Assembly: GCF_020447315.1 (NCBI RefSeq)
Contig: NZ_JAJADQ010000004.1
Span: 455,849 to 519,848 of the forward strand
Origin: Hymenobacter nitidus
GTDB taxonomy: Bacteria; Bacteroidota; Bacteroidia; Cytophagales; Hymenobacteraceae
DNA length: 64,000 nt
Reading direction: 5' to 3'
Position 1 is the first letter of the stretch; each line of letters opens with the position of its first letter. Below, piece after piece: positions 60,109-64,000 of this stretch. The notes under the pieces are model-generated. The model searched no databases and was not told the DNA's origin. It was given only the letters and a program-made list of their open reading frames with translations. The position numbers were made by a program, and so were the translations under genes.

Positions 60109-60263
60109 AAACAGAAGGAAGATGATAAAGTGAGACAGCAGGCGGGCAACTCAGCATCAGAGCCTGAGGCCCGACAAAGGCAGCCTGTTGCCAGTAGATG
60201 TGTAGCGGAATGATTGAAAAGCCGGCGGGCGGGGAGCAGGGGTAGGAACGGAAGCAGAAGCAA

Positions 60264-61379
60264 CTACTCGTCGTGGTAGCTGAGCACCTGGTGGCCGGCC
60301 TCCACGAGCACGGCATCGCGCTGAAACAGGCGCAGGTCGTTCTGCACCATGTCGCTCACCAGGGCGGGCAGGTCGTAGGTGGGGTGCCAGTCGAGCTCGG
60401 TCTGGGCCCGCGTGGGGTCGCCGATGAGCAGCTCTACCTCGGTGGGCCGGAAGTAGGCGGGGTCGACGGCCACCACCACTTTGCCGATCGGGAGCTGGAA
60501 GTCGGGGTTGTGGCAGGCTACCACGTGGCCCACTTCGGCCACGCCCTCACCGCTGAAAGCCAGCTCGACGCCCAGCTCGGCAAAGGCCAGGCGGACAAAC
60601 TCGCGCACCCGGGTGGTCACGCCGGTGGCAATGACGTAGTCGCGCGGCTCGTCCTGCTGCAGCATGCGCCACATGGCTTCCACGTAGTCTTTGGCGTGGC
60701 CCCAGTCGCGCTTGGCGTCCAGGTTGCCCAGGTACAGCTTTTCCTGGAGGCCCAGGGCAATGCGGGCGGCGGCGCGGGTAATTTTGCGCGTCACGAAGGT
60801 TTCGCCCCGGCGCGGCGACTCGTGGTTGAACAGGATGCCGTTGCAGGCGTAGAGGCCGTAGGCTTCCCGGTAATTTACCGTAATCCAGTAGGCGTACAGC
60901 TTGGCCACGGCGTAGGGCGAGCGGGGGTAGAAGGGCGTGGATTCGCGCTGGGGCACTTCCTGCACCAGCCCGTACAGCTCGGAGGTGGACGCCTGGTAGA
61001 TGCGCGTTTTCTTCGACAAGCCCAGAATGCGCACCGCTTCGAGCAGGCGCAGCGTGCCCACGCCGTCCACGTCGGCCGTGTATTCGGGCATGTCGAACGA
61101 CACCTTCACGTGTGACATAGCACCCAGGTTGTAAATCTCATCGGGCTGCACTTCCTGCACGATGCGGATTAGGTTGGTGGCATCCGACAGGTCGCCGTAA
61201 TGCAGGCGGAAACGTACGTGCTCCTCGTGCAGGTCCTGGTAGAGATGGTCGATCCGATCCGTGTTGAAAAGCGACGAACGGCGCTTGATGCCGTGAACTT
61301 CGTAGCCTTTGGAAAGCAATAGCTCGGCCAGATACGCTCCGTCCTGCCCTGTGATACCGGTAATGAGTGCGCGCTTCAT
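60264..61379 (-). CDS. gmd: GDP-mannose 4,6-dehydratase
   Basis: 371 residues. [54 protein letters not shown] and the Tyr-Lys pair in [18 protein letters not shown]. Converts GDP-mannose to GDP-4-keto-6-deoxymannose, the first step to GDP-fucose. First gene of the minus-strand operon; its promoter should lie in the AT-rich gap upstream. Confidence 0.97.
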   Translation of the reverse strand: MKRALITGITGQDGAYLAELLLSKGYEVHGIKRRSSLFNTDRIDHLYQDLHEEHVRFRLHYGDLSDATNLIRIVQEVQPDEIYNLGAMSHVKVSFDMPEYTADVDGVGTLRLLEAVRILGLSKKTRIYQASTSELYGLVQEVPQRESTPFYPRSPYAVAKLYAYWITVNYREAYGLYACNGILFNHESPRRGETFVTRKITRAAARIALGLQEKLYLGNLDAKRDWGHAKDYVEAMWRMLQQDEPRDYVIATGVTTRVREFVRLAFAELGVELAFSGEGVAEVGHVVACHNPDFQLPIGKVVVAVDPAYFRPTEVELLIGDPTRAQTELDWHPTYDLPALVSDMVQNDLRLFQRDAVLVEAGHQVLSYHDE

Positions 61380-61684
61380 ACAAACTGGTGTGAGTAGATT
61401 AATTACATTCTTGACGGAAAGCCCTTAGTAGAACTTTATTGTCAAATTATTGTATTAAAATTGACAATAGCAACAGTTGAGTTGAAAATACTTTACCTAT
61501 TTAAATAATTAATTGAATAAACCTTAGTTTGCGTACCTATAGTAATAGGAGTGGCCTGAACAGGGAAAGCGGCGGCGCTTCTGCGCCGGCGCTAGCCTAC
61601 AACGCAACGCAGGCCTGCCCCCTCGCGGGAACAGGCCTGTGGTTGAAGGTTAAGCGGCGCGCCGCTTATACCGGTACTAGGTGA
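61380..61684. other. AT-rich intergenic island upstream of gmd
   Basis: 61395-61520 is A/T-rich, including TTGTCAAATTATTGTATTAAAATTGACAA-like inverted text around 61438-61466 (TTGTCAA / TTGACAA). GC-rich hairpins at 61610-61640 (CAGGCCTG twice) and GCGGCGCGCCGC at 61652-61663 follow the stop of the right-edge gene but lack a T-run. No gene. Confidence 0.4.
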
Positions 61685-64000
61685 TTAGGAAAGCTGGGGC
61701 TGCACTGCCTGCGCGCCGTCCGAGTATCGGGGCTCCAGGCCAGCAGATGGCTGCTGCACGGCTACCTGCTTGGCAGCTGCCACTTTCGTAGCTGCTACGG
61801 CCGGGGTCAGAGCTGCCGCGCTGCGCTGGCTGAGTGGAGCTACCAGCGTAGCTGCCGCCTGCGAAACCATGGCGGCCGAAGCCAGGCCCTGTACTGCCGA
61901 GGCAGACTGGGCCGATACGCTGGCCGTTGACTTCAGGGTAGCCGAGGTGGAAGTGGGCAGGGTGAAGGCCGTACCCGTGTTTTTCTTCCATACTTCTACG
62001 CCCGAGATGTTAGCCCAGCCACCGCTGGTAGTTACGCTGATGGTGCCGTTGGTGACGTTGGCGGCATATGGGCCGAGCTTCTTCCAGGTACCGGCCGAGC
62101 CGCTGTTGTAGTTGCTCACGGCCGTGGTGCCATTCACAGCCACGTTGAATACTTCGGCTTTGTCGTCTTCCCAAACGTACACGAACACTTCGTACGAGCC
62201 GCTAGGTACCGAGGTCATCTGGAAGCTGAGGTTGGGACCATACACCGACGAGCGAATCATCTGGGCGCGGGCCGCATCCGTGGCGGGCGTTAGCGTCACG
62301 TTCTGGTTGGCGAAGGTCGAGCCGCCCACCGAGATGTTGGCCGCGCCGCTGCTAGCCTGCCAGCTGTTGCCGTCGAGGGTCATGGCGCCGCCGTTGATGT
62401 TGATAGCGCGGTAGAAGGTGCGCGTCGTCGTCACTACGGGAGCCGTTACGGTCACCGAAGCAGCGGCCGAGGTCGTGGCAGCACCTACGTTGTCGATAGC
62501 GCGGGCAGCCAGAGTCAGGGTAGCGGCGGCGGTAGGCGTGTAGCTCAGCGAGTAAGGCGCCGAAGTATCTTCACCGAGCTTGGTAGCACCGCTGTAGAAC
62601 TCTACTTTGGCAACCGAGCCGTCGGCGTCAGCGGCCGTGGCGTTCAGCGTCAGGGCCGTACCCACGGCAACCGAGTTCGACGATACGCTCAGGGCTACTG
62701 TAGGCGCTACGTTGGTTGGGGTAGCCGTGCCCTGCTTCCATACTTCAATGCCCGAGATGTTAGCCCAGCCACCGCTGGTAGTTACGCTGATGGTGCCGTT
62801 GGTGACGTTGGCGGCATATGGGCCGAGCTTCTTCCAGGTACCGGCCGAGCCGCTGTTGTAGTTGCTCACGGCCGTGGTGCCATTCACAGCCACGTTGAAT
62901 ACTTCAGCTTTGTCGTCTTCCCAAACGTACGCATACACGTTGTAAGCGCCGCTGGGTACCGAGGTCAGCTGTACGCTGAGGTTAGGGCCATATACCGACG
63001 AGCGAATCATCTGGGCACGGGCCGCATCCGTGGCTGGGTTCAGCGTCACGTTCTGGTTGGCGAAGGTAGCACCACTGATCTGGGCGTTAGCCGCGCCGCT
63101 GCCGGCTTCAAAGCTGTTGCCGTCAATGCTGGTGGCCGAACCACCGATGTTCAGGGCGCGGTAGAACGTACCGGTAGCAGTACCCGTGCCGCCGGTCGAG
63201 CCGGTACCACCCGTGCCGCCACCGGCCGTCACGTTGGTCACCGTTACCGAAGTCACGGCAGTAGAAGTAGCGGCACCCACGTTGTCGGTAGCGCGGGCCG
63301 TTAGGCTCAGCGTGGCGGCGGCGGTAGGCGTGTAGCTCAGCGAGTAAGGCGCCGAAGTATCTTCACCAAGCTTGGTAGCACCGCTGTAGAATTCTACTTT
63401 GGCAACCGAGCCGTCGGCGTCAGCAGCCGTGGCGTTCAGCGTCAGGGCCGTGCCCACCGTAGCCGTCGAGGCCACGCTCAGGGCTACCGTTGGAGCTACG
63501 TTGGTTGGCGTAGGCGTGCTGCTGCCACCAACACCAATCTTGAGGCCGTTCTGGCCTACTTTGCCGAGCCAGCGGGTGTATTCGTCCCGTTCGGTCTGCT
63601 GGGTAATGGGGTTGGGCAGGTGCTGGGTGTTGGTCATGATCAGGATGCCGTAGTCACCTTCATCCTGGCGGTTGGCGTAGGGGTTGTTGCGGCCCCAGTG
63701 CACGTAGCCGATTACCTGCTTGTCAACTTTGAAGTTGCTGAAGCTGCCCTGGCCGTAGTAGTTGAAGATGGCGCCACCGCAATACGCTGTGGGTAGGCGG
63801 GTCGTGCCATCGGGCATAAGGCCAGCCATGATGATGCGGTTGTCGTGGTAGTAGACGTCGTGTCCGCCGGCAATGTTCATGGCCGAGTTGCAGGTGGCCA
63901 CGAAGTGGTTGTCGTAGGCCTCAATGAAGCCCTGGGTGTTGGTCTGGTCGCCGTCGACAATCATGCCTGTGCCGGTGAACTCGGTGGCCGTGGCCGGGTA
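61685..64000 (-). CDS. secreted multidomain protein with beta-helix, Ig-like and malectin/CBM-like modules (5' end outside the window)
   Basis: 771 residues are visible; the frame is open to the right edge, so the start is missing. The N-terminal visible part (NHFVATCNSAMNIAGGHDVYY, DYGILIMTN) is a right-handed parallel beta-helix. Two modules follow, each an Ig-like domain (APTVALSVAS...ATDNVGAATS) plus a malectin-like domain (FYRALNIGGSATSIDGNSF ... VYAYVWEDDKAEVFNVAVNG). The C-terminal ~95 residues are Ala/Ser/Val-rich with no recognisable sorting domain. The modules are nearly identical at the DNA level (see repeats). A role in binding or breaking the local polysaccharide is plausible but unproved. 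Confidence 0.85.
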   Translation of the reverse strand, partial: YPATATEFTGTGMIVDGDQTNTQGFIEAYDNHFVATCNSAMNIAGGHDVYYHDNRIIMAGLMPDGTTRLPTAYCGGAIFNYYGQGSFSNFKVDKQVIGYVHWGRNNPYANRQDEGDYGILIMTNTQHLPNPITQQTERDEYTRWLGKVGQNGLKIGVGGSSTPTPTNVAPTVALSVASTATVGTALTLNATAADADGSVAKVEFYSGATKLGEDTSAPYSLSYTPTAAATLSLTARATDNVGAATSTAVTSVTVTNVTAGGGTGGTGSTGGTGTATGTFYRALNIGGSATSIDGNSFEAGSGAANAQISGATFANQNVTLNPATDAARAQMIRSSVYGPNLSVQLTSVPSGAYNVYAYVWEDDKAEVFNVAVNGTTAVSNYNSGSAGTWKKLGPYAANVTNGTISVTTSGGWANISGIEVWKQGTATPTNVAPTVALSVSSNSVAVGTALTLNATAADADGSVAKVEFYSGATKLGEDTSAPYSLSYTPTAAATLTLAARAIDNVGAATTSAAASVTVTAPVVTTTRTFYRAININGGAMTLDGNSWQASSGAANISVGGSTFANQNVTLTPATDAARAQMIRSSVYGPNLSFQMTSVPSGSYEVFVYVWEDDKAEVFNVAVNGTTAVSNYNSGSAGTWKKLGPYAANVTNGTISVTTSGGWANISGVEVWKKNTGTAFTLPTSTSATLKSTASVSAQSASAVQGLASAAMVSQAAATLVAPLSQRSAAALTPAVAATKVAAAKQVAVQQPSAGLEPRYSDGAQAVQPQLS
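61985..62930. repeat. direct DNA repeat inside the right-edge gene, malectin-like part
   Basis: 61985-62180 and 62735-62930 (offset exactly 750) are the same over 196 bases except for three mismatches I could count. Both encode the end of the malectin-like domain. Such identity between domains of one gene implies recent duplication or gene conversion. Confidence 0.85.
62523..63451. repeat. direct DNA repeat inside the right-edge gene, Ig-like part
   Basis: 62523-62659 and 63315-63451 (offset 792) match over 137 bases with three mismatches. They encode the Ig-like domain ATLxLxARAxDNVGAAT / GTALTLNATAADADGS. Together with the 750-base repeat this defines a two-domain module present twice. Confidence 0.85.

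Overview
The window looks like a chromosomal piece of a high-GC Bacteroidota, most probably Hymenobacter or a close relative. Several secreted proteins end in type IX secretion (Por) sorting domains. A few genes have the Bacteroidota promoter -7 element TAnnTTTG and Shine-Dalgarno sequences are mostly absent. The gene set (DUF5916 protein, SBBP-repeat proteins, GT61 enzymes, RsbQ/PAS-kinase pair) also fits. No tRNA, rRNA, CRISPR array, transposase or integrase was seen.

Region 1 (1-28.4 kb) is mixed chromosomal content. In order it holds a SWIM-domain protein cut by the left edge, a possible MACPF-like protein, a secreted M3 peptidase, a leucine-rich-repeat protein kinase and two small genes. 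A DUF5916 outer-membrane protein, an SBBP-repeat secreted protein, an MFS transporter and an NTF2-fold immunity-like protein follow. Next come MsrB, a UvrA2-type ATPase, a CrtI-like oxidoreductase translationally coupled to an alpha/beta hydrolase, an FAD monooxygenase, a methyltransferase, a SulP transporter and PurU. The region ends with an RsbQ-like hydrolase paired with a PAS histidine kinase and a YfiT/DinB enzyme. Two palindromic intergenic repeat elements lie here (17.88-18.02 kb and 20.43-20.51 kb).

Region 2 (28.4-32.2 kb, minus strand) is a compact De Ley-Doudoroff galactonate operon: KDPGal aldolase, galactonate dehydratase, KDGal kinase and an SMP-30 family lactonase. Together they would take galactonolactone to pyruvate and glyceraldehyde-3-phosphate.

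Region 3 (32.9-41.7 kb, plus strand) is an apparently complete reductive pyrimidine catabolic cluster. PreT/PreA reduce uracil or thymine, dihydropyrimidinase opens the ring, beta-ureidopropionase gives beta-alanine, an aminotransferase gives malonate semialdehyde, and a CoA-acylating dehydrogenase gives acetyl- or propionyl-CoA. A perfect 22-bp palindrome with a LacI/PurR-type core lies in the promoter region of its first gene.

Region 4 (42.0-64.0 kb) is an exopolysaccharide / surface-glycan island. The plus-strand arm carries a WcaJ-type initiating transferase, a TagA/WecG glycosyltransferase, a CDP-sugar module (RfbF, SDR, RfbC-like epimerase, SAF-domain oxidoreductase), an ATP-grasp enzyme and a secreted SGNH hydrolase. 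The minus-strand arm carries Gmd and Fcl (GDP-fucose), two tandem GT61 paralogues and a GT2. Two secreted proteins share an uncharacterised ~110-residue repeat domain. A third secreted protein, cut by the right edge, has nearly DNA-identical internal modules. AT-rich islands mark the start of transcription units in this region and contrast with the GC-rich rest.

All functional calls are from reading translated sequence and remembered family motifs; no database search was run.
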